Shown here in pieces: positions 39,454 through 46,983 of a DNA stretch of 46,983 nucleotides. This stretch comes from Bacillota bacterium (GTDB taxonomy: Bacteria; Bacillota; JADQBR01), in contig JADQBR010000061.1 in assembly GCA_016278515.1 (NCBI GenBank), forward strand, positions 1 through 46,983, written 5' to 3'. Below the pieces are notes generated by a model. The model was not told where the DNA came from and did not search any database. It saw only the letters and a list, made by a program, of their open reading frames with translations. A program made the translations under genes and the position numbers. Position 1 is the first letter of the stretch. Every line of letters begins with the position of its first letter.

Positions 39454-40848
39454 CTACGGTACTGATATTTTAATAGACGTGCCCGCTCCCTCCTTGCTTC
39501 CCACAGTAATTGTACCACCTAGTTGTTCAACTCTTTCGTAAATATTGCGTAAACCCCTTTGTGACGAACTAATCTTCGATTTATTCTTAATACCAATACC
39601 GTTATCAACCAAATAGAAAACTAACTGGTTTTTGCGTGTCTCAAAAGTCATGTTAGCTTCCGTGGCTTGAGAATGTTTTGCAACATTGTAAAGAGACTCT
39701 CTGACAATATGGTAGATATGATCCACTTGATCGGAAGTTAATTGGTGCTGGTCTTGGTCATGCCAGTCAACGTTAATAATTAGATTAGAATGGGAAGATA
39801 GTTCCCTTATTAATGCACTTATTGCCTCGCGTAGAGTATAAGTATGTTTTTCCACTGGGTTAAGTCCTTGTATGTAATTCCTGATGGATGCAATAGTCTC
39901 ATTGAGGCCGTTCATTACATACTCTAATTGATTAGCACATGGATTGGGGTTTATTTTGTTAATTGCAATTTCCATACTCAGTCCGATGCCATATAAAGAT
40001 TGAATAACTCCATCGTGCAAATCCCTGCTTATTCTGTCCCTTTCTTCCAAAACAGCTTGGCTAGTCTTAGCTAATTCTAATTTTTTATTGTTTTCTAGGT
40101 TAAATATCTCCATAATTAATAGTATAAAGTAAGCCATGCCAATGCCGCACAAGCCCCTGAAAAACTGTAAAGCCGGAGTTGACTCTGGAAAGACCGCGGT
40201 ACCATTTGGTATTGCAGAGAAGAAATTGTTCCAATTTGGAAGCAGCATTCCGGTGGATAAGCCGTAGAGCATAAATGAAGCAGTAGCACCATAAATGGCT
40301 TTAGATAGTTTAGGGATTTGCAGTTTAGAAAAGTCTGTAATCTGCGTAATTAACGCCAATGAAACCAAAATCGCTCCGGGAAAGGCTAGTAAGAAATATG
40401 ACCAGGCGAGCCCTTCATCCAACCAAACGTTTAACTCTTTGGGGTATGACAGCAGAAAGATTGACAACCAAAGTAAGGTAACTACTACTGCAGTAATTCT
40501 TAGATAATAATATTTTTTGAAAGTACTTACTAATAGCTCAACACCAAATAAGTAAAGACATATAAAAGATAGTGCAGTAAAAATTACTGCGGTCATCTTA
40601 AGGAAATAAAAGGTATCCCCTGGCAAGTCGTTAAATACAAATGAAAGAAAAAAGTTAAACCATTTTGCAGTCCCATGCAGTAAACCGAATAAAGAGAGAA
40701 GCCAAACAGAAGAAACCAGCTTAAGGTTACTTTTCTGGTAGTACTGGAGAAATTGGAGTATAATAACAAAACCCATTAAAAAAAATACTAATCCACCGAA
40801 AAAATCTACCATAGCCAGGCTATATTTTGTAAACAATATTTGAAACAC
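39454..40848 (-). CDS. NarX/DegS-type membrane histidine kinase
   Basis: 464 residues, minus strand. About seven membrane segments fill the first 250 residues, with little extracytoplasmic domain, so the signal is probably sensed in or at the membrane. Then a HisKA_3 dimerisation domain with the phospho-acceptor His in ERDRISRDLHDGVIQSLYGIGL and a HATPase with LVDNGIGIKNKS and RGLRNIYERVEQLGG. GTG start after AGGATG. Pairs with the regulator downstream. The sensor type is not a recognised named domain. Confidence 0.92.
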   Translation of the reverse strand: MFQILFTKYSLAMVDFFGGLVFFLMGFVIILQFLQYYQKSNLKLVSSVWLLSLFGLLHGTAKWFNFFLSFVFNDLPGDTFYFLKMTAVIFTALSFICLYLFGVELLVSTFKKYYYLRITAVVVTLLWLSIFLLSYPKELNVWLDEGLAWSYFLLAFPGAILVSLALITQITDFSKLQIPKLSKAIYGATASFMLYGLSTGMLLPNWNNFFSAIPNGTAVFPESTPALQFFRGLCGIGMAYFILLIMEIFNLENNKKLELAKTSQAVLEERDRISRDLHDGVIQSLYGIGLSMEIAINKINPNPCANQLEYVMNGLNETIASIRNYIQGLNPVEKHTYTLREAISALIRELSSHSNLIINVDWHDQDQHQLTSDQVDHIYHIVRESLYNVAKHSQATEANMTFETRKNQLVFYLVDNGIGIKNKSKISSSQRGLRNIYERVEQLGGTITVGSKEGAGTSIKISVP

Positions 40849-40968
40849 ATTAAATCATCCTAACTAACAGTGGTTTATTACTCATTAATTGAAGATTTTG
40901 AAACACCTGTCTTAATATTAATAGCAGCGACGGATACCAGTCAAGATATATTAATTAGGAGGGATTAA

Positions 40969-41790
40969 ATGATTAGTCATATAATTCATGAGGCAGATGG
41001 GGTAAAGTACGTTGACTATCATGGAATATCCGGTATTAAAGCGAGTTTTTCCACTAGAATAGGAGGAGTCAGTAACTCGCCTTATGACAGCTTAAATTTG
41101 GGTTTGCACACTGACGACCAATCTAAATCAGTACTAAAAAACAGAGAAATTTTTGGTAAGACTATTGGGATGCCTTATCAAAGATGGATTACCGTACAAC
41201 AGGTTCATGGAATGGAGATAGTATCCGTAGATCGTGATTTCGCCGGGAAAGGCGTAACTAACTTGGATAATGTTATTCCTTGTGCAGATGGCATCTTGAC
41301 TAATGAAGAAGTGATTCCGTTGGTTACATTTTATGCAGATTGTGTCCCCATATATCTCTTTGACGAAATAGAGAGAGTCATAAGTCTAGTACATTCGGGA
41401 TGGAAAGGCACGGTGGGGAGAATTAGCGCTAATGCTGTAAAAATGCTGCTTCAAGAGGGTTGTAAATTAAATAATATTAAGGCAATTATTGGGCCGTCAA
41501 TTGGCCAGTGCTGTTATGAAGTCGATAGACCAGTCATTGGCAAGTTCAAGGAATCTTTTTCCAGTTGGGAAAAACTATTTAAACCTATTGATGAAAAACA
41601 TGCTTTATTGGATCTTTGGTCTGCAAACTTTACTGTGCTAAGGGAGAGTGGTATAGAACCCCCTAATATATATTCTACTAACTTATGTACCTGCTGCCAC
41701 GAGGAGTTATTTTATTCGTATCGAAGAGATAAGGGTAAGACTGGGCGAATGGCTGCCGCAATAATGCTTGAACCGGGTGATCCTAAATAA
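40969..41790 (+). CDS. pgeF: Peptidoglycan editing factor PgeF / YlmD (multicopper-like purine nucleoside phosphorylase)
   Basis: 273 residues. Contains FSTRIGGVSNSPYDSLNLGLHTDD, VQQVHGMEI, PLVTFYADCVPIYLFD and VHSGWKGTVGRIS, with the His/Cys zinc ligands of the YfiH/YlmD (laccase-like) family, and the C-terminal NLCTCCHEELFYSYRRDKGKTGRMAA. Family members act on purine nucleosides or edit muropeptide precursors. ATG after AGGAGGG. This begins the ylm block that follows sigG in Bacillus. Confidence 0.92.
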   Translation: MISHIIHEADGVKYVDYHGISGIKASFSTRIGGVSNSPYDSLNLGLHTDDQSKSVLKNREIFGKTIGMPYQRWITVQQVHGMEIVSVDRDFAGKGVTNLDNVIPCADGILTNEEVIPLVTFYADCVPIYLFDEIERVISLVHSGWKGTVGRISANAVKMLLQEGCKLNNIKAIIGPSIGQCCYEVDRPVIGKFKESFSSWEKLFKPIDEKHALLDLWSANFTVLRESGIEPPNIYSTNLCTCCHEELFYSYRRDKGKTGRMAAAIMLEPGDPK

Positions 41791-41817
41791 TTCACTTTAT
41801 ACTTCAGGGGTGATTGA

Positions 41818-42252
41818 GTGAAATATACGTTGCAACATATCTTTTTAATGAATTGGTTAATTTTGTACAAACATATAAAAGAAGAACAACAGCTTCATAA
41901 TCTTTTGTTTCTACTGCAGTTAGCGGCTTTGTCTTGTTTAAATGAAATAACTAAGGCTGGGTTTAGCGATTTCATGCGGGTAAACAAAGGAGTGAGAAGT
42001 TCCGTTCTGAATGATGTATTAAAAGAATTGCGAGATAATGAATTAACCCAAAACTTTACAATAACTCCACGTGGTAAAGAAGTATTTAGGGAGATGTCTT
42101 CTTTGCTTTTATATGATAAACTGTATAAAGGATGCCTGCCAATTTCTGAACGATATCAAAACAATATGGCATTAATTGAAGAAGATATATTTAATGTAAT
42201 CCCAGTTAAGAGAGCTAAAATAGGCCAAACAATTTTTCCGGAGTGGTTGTAA
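41818..42252 (+). CDS. Winged-helix-like protein of unknown function
   Basis: 144 residues, GTG start after AGGGGTGATT. Sequence such as NEITKAGFSDFMRVNKGVRSS, VLNDVLKELRDNELTQNFTITPRGKEVFREM resembles a winged helix-turn-helix with a wing, as in DUF4364-type or PadR-like regulators, but has no firm match. No membrane segment. The stop overlaps the start of the next gene (TAATG), suggesting coupled translation with the HlyD-like protein. Confidence 0.65.
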   Translation: MKYTLQHIFLMNWLILYKHIKEEQQLHNLLFLLQLAALSCLNEITKAGFSDFMRVNKGVRSSVLNDVLKELRDNELTQNFTITPRGKEVFREMSSLLLYDKLYKGCLPISERYQNNMALIEEDIFNVIPVKRAKIGQTIFPEWL

Positions 42253-43169
42253 TGTATGTAAAGAAAAGAAGATATACTAAGCGTAATACCGGAGTATTTT
42301 TAGTAACGCTTTTTTTAGTATTCACAGGGCTATATTTTTCTGCGCGCATTGTTGCCGGACATACGATTAATTCTAAACCGGTCAGTGAGGATGTCTTGGA
42401 AGAAAGTGTTTATGTACCAGCAGTGATTTTTGCTAATGGGCAGAACGTAGTAAGTCCCGCAGGAGGAAAAATCGAGTATTTAGTGGATGATAACACCCGA
42501 GTCCCGGTGGGAAAAGAGATTGCGCGGGTGAAATCTTTTGCGGCGGATAATAGTGGTGATAAACCTATCTTTACTATAGAATCTCAGACGGCAGGCTTGG
42601 TGGATCTAAGTAATTTGTCCTTATCCCTACCTTTAAATAGAGACTTGGTTTCTCAAATGAGTTTGGATAAGTTGTATTCATTGGTATCCCAGACAAAAAA
42701 TACTGATACCACGGTAGCAAATGGACAAACTGTCGTCCGCATTATTAATAATCTTGAACCCGCTGTGGTCGTGCTTCAACTTAATCCGGATTTTTTCCCG
42801 ACGCTAAAGACGGGTCAAAAACTTGAAATTGTTTCTAAAGATATTGCGAAAGTTGCTACCGTGCTCCGTCTCGAAAAACAAGAAGACGGCAGCAGATTGG
42901 TATCAATAGAAGTTCCATCGACATTTGTTAGAGGAGAATTGAAAACCAACCTTATTGTTAAAGGCCGAAGCTACCACGGATTCATACTTCCGCAAGAGGC
43001 ATTGAAAAGTACGCTTGATGGGCCAGGGGTATATGTTATTCGTGAAGGGGCTCCTCTATGGCAGCCTGTAGAGATAATGGGGGAAATAGGTGATAGGGTA
43101 GCTGTTCAAGGACTGAGCGAAAAAGAAGAAGTGGTCCAAAATGCCGCTGCCATTGACAACAAGAAATAG
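42252..43169 (+). CDS. HlyD-like membrane fusion / periplasmic adaptor protein
   Basis: 305 residues from ATG 42252. Basic N-terminus, one membrane anchor (about residues 14-31), then lipoyl/barrel-sandwich-like stretches (VVSPAGGKIEYLVDDNTRVPVGKEIARVKS) and a C-terminal GVYVIREGAPLWQPVEIMGEIGDRVAVQGLSEKEEVV typical of adaptor beta-barrels. No transporter gene is adjacent. It occurs at this place, before yggS-sepF, in some clostridia (from memory, not checked); it may be a cell-envelope protein rather than an exporter part. Confidence 0.7.
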   Translation: MYVKKRRYTKRNTGVFLVTLFLVFTGLYFSARIVAGHTINSKPVSEDVLEESVYVPAVIFANGQNVVSPAGGKIEYLVDDNTRVPVGKEIARVKSFAADNSGDKPIFTIESQTAGLVDLSNLSLSLPLNRDLVSQMSLDKLYSLVSQTKNTDTTVANGQTVVRIINNLEPAVVVLQLNPDFFPTLKTGQKLEIVSKDIAKVATVLRLEKQEDGSRLVSIEVPSTFVRGELKTNLIVKGRSYHGFILPQEALKSTLDGPGVYVIREGAPLWQPVEIMGEIGDRVAVQGLSEKEEVVQNAAAIDNKK

Positions 43170-43220
43170 TATTTTTGCAGGAAAAGCAAGGGTAACATAG
43201 AATATTATACTAGAGTGTAT

Positions 43221-43244
43221 GTTCGAAAAGGTAACTTTTCGAAC
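43221..43244 (+). other. Leader hairpin before yggS
   Basis: Perfect 10-bp arms (GTTCGAAAAG 43221-43230 and CTTTTCGAAC 43235-43244) with loop GTAA. No T-run follows; it lies 15 bases before the ribosome site of the next gene. Possible operator or 5' stability hairpin. Confidence 0.5.
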
Positions 43245-43274
43245 GGCCTCTGGAATTTGGAGGTAATTTATTTC

Positions 43275-43967
43275 ATGTCCTTGGAAACATCATTGCAACA
43301 AGTGTACGAAAACATACGGTTGGCAGCGGCTCGGGCCGGAAGGAATGTTGACGATATCCAGTTGATAGCTGTGACAAAGACCATGCCTGTTTATGTTATC
43401 AACGAAGCTATCGCTTCAAACGTAACCCGTCTTGGTGAGAATAAGGTACAAGAAATTTGTGATAAGTATGATAAGGTTTCTCACCCAGTTGAATGGCACA
43501 TGATTGGACATTTGCAGTCAAATAAAGCAAGAGACATTCTGGATAAGGTCTCCTTAATTCATTCTCTTGACAGAATGTCGTTGGCAAAAGAGCTGGAAAA
43601 AAGGGCCTCCGGGCTAGACCGCAAAGTTAAAGTTTTAGTGCAGGTAAACGTAGCTGAAGAAGATAGCAAACACGGCTTGCAGCTTTCAGAAGTGATACCA
43701 TTTTTAGAAAAGATGGCTGATTTCCCACACATCAGCATTAATGGATTGATGACTATGGCACCTTACGTCGAGGACCCAAACCAAGCTAGACCCGTTTTCC
43801 GACAATTGAGAGAACTACGGGATAAAGTTGTGGATCGTAATTTTAGTCATCTTACCATGGATGTATTATCCATGGGTATGACCAATGATTATCAGGTGGC
43901 AGTTGAAGAAGGTGCGACGATGGTTCGTATTGGTAGTGCGATTTTTGGAGAACGTCGGTATAATTAA
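43275..43967 (+). CDS. ylmE: PLP homeostasis protein YggS/YlmE
   Basis: 230 residues from ATG 43275 (GGAGG at 43259-43263). PLP-binding Lys in the LIAVTKTMPVYVINEA motif, GENKVQEI, EWHMIGHLQSNKARDI, LVQVNVAEEDSKHGL and the C-terminal LSMGMTNDYQVAVEEGATMVRIGSAIFGER. Single-domain alanine-racemase-like fold without known catalysis; it buffers pyridoxal phosphate. Conserved neighbour of sepF. Longer in-frame starts upstream would run through the hairpin at 43221. Confidence 0.95.
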   Translation: MSLETSLQQVYENIRLAAARAGRNVDDIQLIAVTKTMPVYVINEAIASNVTRLGENKVQEICDKYDKVSHPVEWHMIGHLQSNKARDILDKVSLIHSLDRMSLAKELEKRASGLDRKVKVLVQVNVAEEDSKHGLQLSEVIPFLEKMADFPHISINGLMTMAPYVEDPNQARPVFRQLRELRDKVVDRNFSHLTMDVLSMGMTNDYQVAVEEGATMVRIGSAIFGERRYN

Positions 43968-43979
43968 GGAGGAAGGCGC

Positions 43980-44438
43980 ATGGGTAACAAGGTGATGGAT
44001 AAGTTTTTGTCTTTTTTGGGCTTTGAAGTTGAAGAAATTGAAGATTCTCAGCACATGGATGAGGGGCTTGAAGGGCCGCAAGATTGGCAGGAGCTAAGAA
44101 AAAAACGTAAATCTAATGTCATCAGCTTGCAAAGTGCTCAGCATCAGACAAAAATGGTTCTTTTGAGACCGGAGAGCTTTGAACAGGTTCAAGAAGTGGC
44201 GGATCACCTGAAAAATAGGCGTCCCGTAATTATAAATTTAGAACAAGCCGAAAAGGAAGTTGCAAGACGTATTGTAGATTTCCTCAGTGGTACAACTTAT
44301 GCATTGGGAGGAAGTATGCAAAAAATTTCTGCAGCAATTGTGCTTTTTGTCCCAAGTAATGTTGACGTAATGGGGCAGATATATGAGGAGTTATCGGACA
44401 ATAATGTTTTTTCATTTATAAATAGTTTTTCTGGTTAG
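43980..44438 (+). CDS. sepF: Cell division protein SepF
   Basis: 152 residues. N-terminal amphipathic helix (MDKFLSFLGF) for membrane binding, acidic linker, and the SepF domain MVLLRPESFEQVQEVADHLKNRRPVIINLE...VDFLSGTTYALGGSMQKIS. Membrane anchor and bundler of FtsZ that overlaps in function with FtsA. ATG after AGGAGGAAGG. Confidence 0.96.
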   Translation: MGNKVMDKFLSFLGFEVEEIEDSQHMDEGLEGPQDWQELRKKRKSNVISLQSAQHQTKMVLLRPESFEQVQEVADHLKNRRPVIINLEQAEKEVARRIVDFLSGTTYALGGSMQKISAAIVLFVPSNVDVMGQIYEELSDNNVFSFINSFSG

Positions 44439-44451
44439 GAGGTTAAAATCT

Positions 44452-45255
44452 TTGTCCTACTGCATAGGAATTATTGGGGGAGGAAACATGGCTGAGGCCA
44501 TGGTAAGCGGTTTGATTTCTGACGGATATGATGCTGCAAGAATAATGGTTGGTGATATAAACGAAGATCGATTGGGTTACTTGCGAAAAAATTATCAGGT
44601 TAAAGTGACCGTTGATAACAGGCAGATAGTTTCTTCTTCAGATGTCGTCATTTTGGCACTTAAGCCAAGTGTCTTGGAAGCTGTTTTAGAACCTTTGCAG
44701 GAAATGTTTTCGAAACAATTAGTAATATCTATTGCAGCGGGAATTACTATAGGTAAGCTTACTGAATGCTTAGTGGGTAAGCTGCCCATTGTACGTGTCA
44801 TGCCTAACACACCCTGTTTGATCAGGGAGGGTATTTCTGCTCTTGCTTATAACGACCTGGTTTCCAGCGAGCAGGTATGTATAGCTAAAGATATCTTTTC
44901 ATCCGTTGGTCAAGTTATCGTTACTGAAGAAAAGTATTTAAACGCAATTACGGGGTTAAGTGGTAGCGGACCTGCATATGTATACTTAATAATAGAGGCT
45001 TTAGCAGATGCCGGAGTGCAAGTTGGCCTGGATCGAAGTAGTTCACTATTATTGGCCACCCAGACCGTTATAGGCGCAGGAAAGATGGTAATTGAAACTG
45101 GTAGGCATCCTGCCCAGCTGAAAGACGCAGTTACTTCTCCGGGCGGTACTACTATTGCCGCTCTGCATGTTTTGGAACAAGGGAAACTGCGGGGTACTCT
45201 AATGGAAGCAGTTAAAGTGGCTACGAAACGAGCTGAAGAATTAAACGGGGAGTGA
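44452..45255 (+). CDS. proC: Pyrroline-5-carboxylate reductase
   Basis: 267 residues. Rossmann motif IGIIGGGNMAEAMVSGLI, VRVMPNTPCLIREGISAL, AITGLSGSGPAYVYLIIEALADAG and DAVTSPGGTTIAALHVLE, the family signature. Last step of proline synthesis. TTG start after AGGAGG. Lying inside the sepF-ylmG-ylmH block is common in clostridia and Cyanobacteria-like ylm clusters and gives no clue to a division role. Confidence 0.96.
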   Translation: MSYCIGIIGGGNMAEAMVSGLISDGYDAARIMVGDINEDRLGYLRKNYQVKVTVDNRQIVSSSDVVILALKPSVLEAVLEPLQEMFSKQLVISIAAGITIGKLTECLVGKLPIVRVMPNTPCLIREGISALAYNDLVSSEQVCIAKDIFSSVGQVIVTEEKYLNAITGLSGSGPAYVYLIIEALADAGVQVGLDRSSSLLLATQTVIGAGKMVIETGRHPAQLKDAVTSPGGTTIAALHVLEQGKLRGTLMEAVKVATKRAEELNGE

Positions 45256-45259
45256 TTCC

Positions 45260-45520
45260 ATGTTAACTGATACGCTTGAACAGGTAGTAAGAATAGCATT
45301 TGAAGTATTAAGGTGGTTAATAATTGCAAGAATATTATTATCCTGGGTGCGTACTGATCCATATCATCCTATAGTGCGTTTTATTCATGAAATTACGGAA
45401 CCAGTGTTGGCGCCTTTCAGACGCATAATCCCTAGAGGGACTATGCCAATTGATTTTTCACCTATCATTGCAATCCTGGCCCTGGAATTACTGGAATCAC
45501 TATTATTGAAATTGCTCTAA
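45260..45520 (+). CDS. ylmG: YggT/YlmG-family membrane protein
   Basis: 86 residues, two membrane segments (about 7-28 and 60-82) around the conserved RILLSWVRTDPYHPIVRFIHEITEPVLAPFRRIIP. Family members affect envelope or osmotic tolerance and nucleoid/division distribution in plastids; the molecular function is unknown. Begins four bases after proC. Confidence 0.92.
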   Translation: MLTDTLEQVVRIAFEVLRWLIIARILLSWVRTDPYHPIVRFIHEITEPVLAPFRRIIPRGTMPIDFSPIIAILALELLESLLLKLL

Positions 45521-45562
45521 AGTACTCTATAAAAAGTTGGTCAGAAAAGAAAAGGTGATCTT

Positions 45563-46348
45563 ATGGTAATAAAGAGTTCTCTTTTAGCTCACATCAACGA
45601 TAGAACTGCGTTTGAAGAACTTAGCAGACTGTTGGATTTGGTGGATATTGCTATGGAACAAAATAAAACAAGAACGTCACATTTTTTAGACCCCTATCAT
45701 GCCACCTTGGCTGAAGGGGTTTTACGTGGTATTGCCGGTATAAGCTATTTTTTTTCAGGCGGCTATCCCGATGCGGAACGGAAACGGTTGGTAGTTGGTC
45801 CTGATTATCTGGCTGACAGCCAGTTAAACCCGGAAATAGTTTATTTGCGGGTGACCGGTCAATCATTAAATACTTTAAGCCATAGGGACTATTTAGGGGC
45901 CATCTTAGCGCTGGGCATTAAGAGAGAGGTATTAGGAGATATCTTAGTGCTGCCGGAAGGCTGCCAGGTGATTTTGGACCAAGAAGTGGCTAAGTTTGTT
46001 GATATTCATCTACAGAAAGTCCATAAAAGTCCTGTATCCGTAGAAATGTGCCAATTGGATAATATAGAAATACCGGCTGTGAAAACGAAGCAAATAAAAT
46101 CGACCATAGCGTCACTTCGTCTGGATAGTATTGCTGCTACCGGCTTTGGCGTTTCGCGTAGCAAAATATCAAAGGAGATTATGGGTCAAAGGGTTAGACT
46201 TAACTGGAAGCCTGAAACCAACACTTCGGCACTGGTTTCGGAAGGAGATTTGGTTTCCTGCAGGGGCAGAGGTAGAGTAATAGTTAAAGAAGTTGGCAAG
46301 AAGAGTAAGAAGGGACGATCACACGTAATTTTGGAAAGGATTATATAA
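45563..46348 (+). CDS. ylmH: YlmH-family RNA-binding S4-domain protein
   Basis: 261 residues. Central YlmH domain (RLVVGPDYLADSQLNPEIVYLRVTG, SHRDYLGAILALGIKREVLGDIL) and a C-terminal S4 domain (RLDSIAATGFGVSRSKISKEIMGQRVRLN). In Bacillus YlmH binds stalled 50S subunits as part of ribosome-quality control. ATG after AAAAGGTGATC. Standard place before divIVA. Confidence 0.94.
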   Translation: MVIKSSLLAHINDRTAFEELSRLLDLVDIAMEQNKTRTSHFLDPYHATLAEGVLRGIAGISYFFSGGYPDAERKRLVVGPDYLADSQLNPEIVYLRVTGQSLNTLSHRDYLGAILALGIKREVLGDILVLPEGCQVILDQEVAKFVDIHLQKVHKSPVSVEMCQLDNIEIPAVKTKQIKSTIASLRLDSIAATGFGVSRSKISKEIMGQRVRLNWKPETNTSALVSEGDLVSCRGRGRVIVKEVGKKSKKGRSHVILERII

Positions 46349-46444
46349 TAATAGTCAAGTAGGGGCTACTCAAAGCATCATAAGCAGGAAATTGCGCTTA
46401 AAGCGTCGAAAATAATGGAAAATAGAAGAGGGAGGAAATAGAGA

Positions 46445-46912
46445 ATGCTAACCCCACTTGATATTAGCGATAAGGAGTTTGGACGGTCTCTGCGAGGTTA
46501 CAGTCCCGAAGAGGTAGATGGATTCCTAGATAAAGTTATCCAAGATTATCAGAGATTGTATAAGGAAAATATGCAGTTTAAGGAACAACTGCAAGATCTG
46601 GGAGATAAGCTTGACCAGTATCAAAAACTGGAGGATGTTTTAAACAAAACATTAGTAACCGCTCAGGAAACGGCTGATTACGTTAAAAAAAATGCAGATA
46701 AGGAAGCAGAAATAGTCTGCCGGGAGGCAAAACTTGAGGCTGATAAACTAATCGACCAAGCAAAGGAAGAAGTAAAGAAAATTCAAGAAGAAAAAAGACA
46801 ACTGGAAAGACAAGCTCAAGAATTTACCGCTCAACTAAGGGCGCAATTATTAAGCCATTTACACCTTTTAGACGGACAGGTTCAAGAGCAAAGCAATGGC
46901 CTGGATGATTAA
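46445..46912 (+). CDS. divIVA: Cell division/polarity protein DivIVA
   Basis: 155 residues. N-terminal lipid-binding domain MLTPLDISDKEFGRSLRGYSPEEVDGFLDKVIQDY, then a long coiled coil rich in Glu, Lys and Gln to the end. Binds negatively curved membrane at poles and septa. ATG after GGGAGGAAATAG. In Bacillus ileS follows; the last 71 bases of this window after divIVA show no recognisable gene start or T-box. Confidence 0.95.
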   Translation: MLTPLDISDKEFGRSLRGYSPEEVDGFLDKVIQDYQRLYKENMQFKEQLQDLGDKLDQYQKLEDVLNKTLVTAQETADYVKKNADKEAEIVCREAKLEADKLIDQAKEEVKKIQEEKRQLERQAQEFTAQLRAQLLSHLHLLDGQVQEQSNGLDD

Positions 46913-46983
46913 CCTTAGCCTAAGCCACGGGTGCAATTTCTTTTCATGTACCAATAAATGGGATTTTTCTGGACAACTGCGGC

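Noticed and set aside
46913-46983. T-box leader for ileS after divIVA
   Set aside because: ileS follows divIVA in Bacillus, but the 71 bases present show no T-box motif or terminator; the window ends too early.

Overview
The window comes from the chromosome of an anaerobic, endospore-forming Firmicute of the class Clostridia, probably Peptococcaceae or a relative. Evidence: a division and cell-wall (dcw) cluster running directly into spoIIGA-sigE-sigG-spoIIR, an oxygen-sensitive class III ribonucleotide reductase, a CcmH-type cytochrome c maturation protein, strong Shine-Dalgarno sites with many TTG/GTG starts, and AT-rich DNA. Genus cannot be decided from the sequence.

Layout. 1-68: right end of a repeated structured element. 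108-5986: OmpR-type two-component system; a MerT-like membrane protein read through an in-frame TGA (candidate selenoprotein) beside a rhodanese lipoprotein and an FmdB-type zinc ribbon; TPR protein and CcmH; a small ferredoxin operon behind a palindromic operator; thioredoxin. 6138-10909: ROK sugar kinase, MoaD/ThiS-like sulfur carrier, class II aldolase, MetE-like methyltransferase, small multidrug-export family protein, PHP-domain protein and a small unknown. 11278-30530: MraZ operator, then mraZ-rsmH-ftsL-spoVD/pbpB-murE-murF-mraY-murD-spoVE/ftsW-murG-murC-murB-murA-divIB, a structured element of about 290 bp, then ftsA-ftsZ. 30783-34912: small membrane protein, spoIIGA-sigE, sigG-spoIIR and ymxH. 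35107-38334: nrdR-nrdD-nrdG behind a promoter with two NrdR boxes. 38438-40848: a 49-residue membrane protein with a DosR-like operator, convergent with a NarL-family two-component system. 40969-46912: pgeF, a hypothetical gene, an HlyD-like gene, yggS, sepF, proC, yggT, ylmH and divIVA.

How it fits together. The dcw genes make lipid II and assemble the divisome (FtsA, FtsZ, SepF, DivIB, FtsL, DivIVA). The spoIIGA-sigE-sigG-spoIIR block holds the compartment-specific sporulation switch: SpoIIR made in the forespore activates SpoIIGA, which cleaves pro-sigma-E in the mother cell; a sequence matching the sigma-F consensus lies before sigG.

The most notable items are: (1) the MerT-like gene with TGA at the position of a conserved MerT cysteine, giving CxxU and followed by a SECIS-like hairpin; (2) the structured element between divIB and ftsA, whose 3' end recurs at the window start with structure-preserving changes; (3) the DosR-like box at about -42 of the 49-residue membrane protein gene, next to a DosR-like response regulator; (4) a perfect 14-bp inverted repeat overlapping the -35 box of the ferredoxin operon; (5) the two NrdR boxes 32 bp apart.
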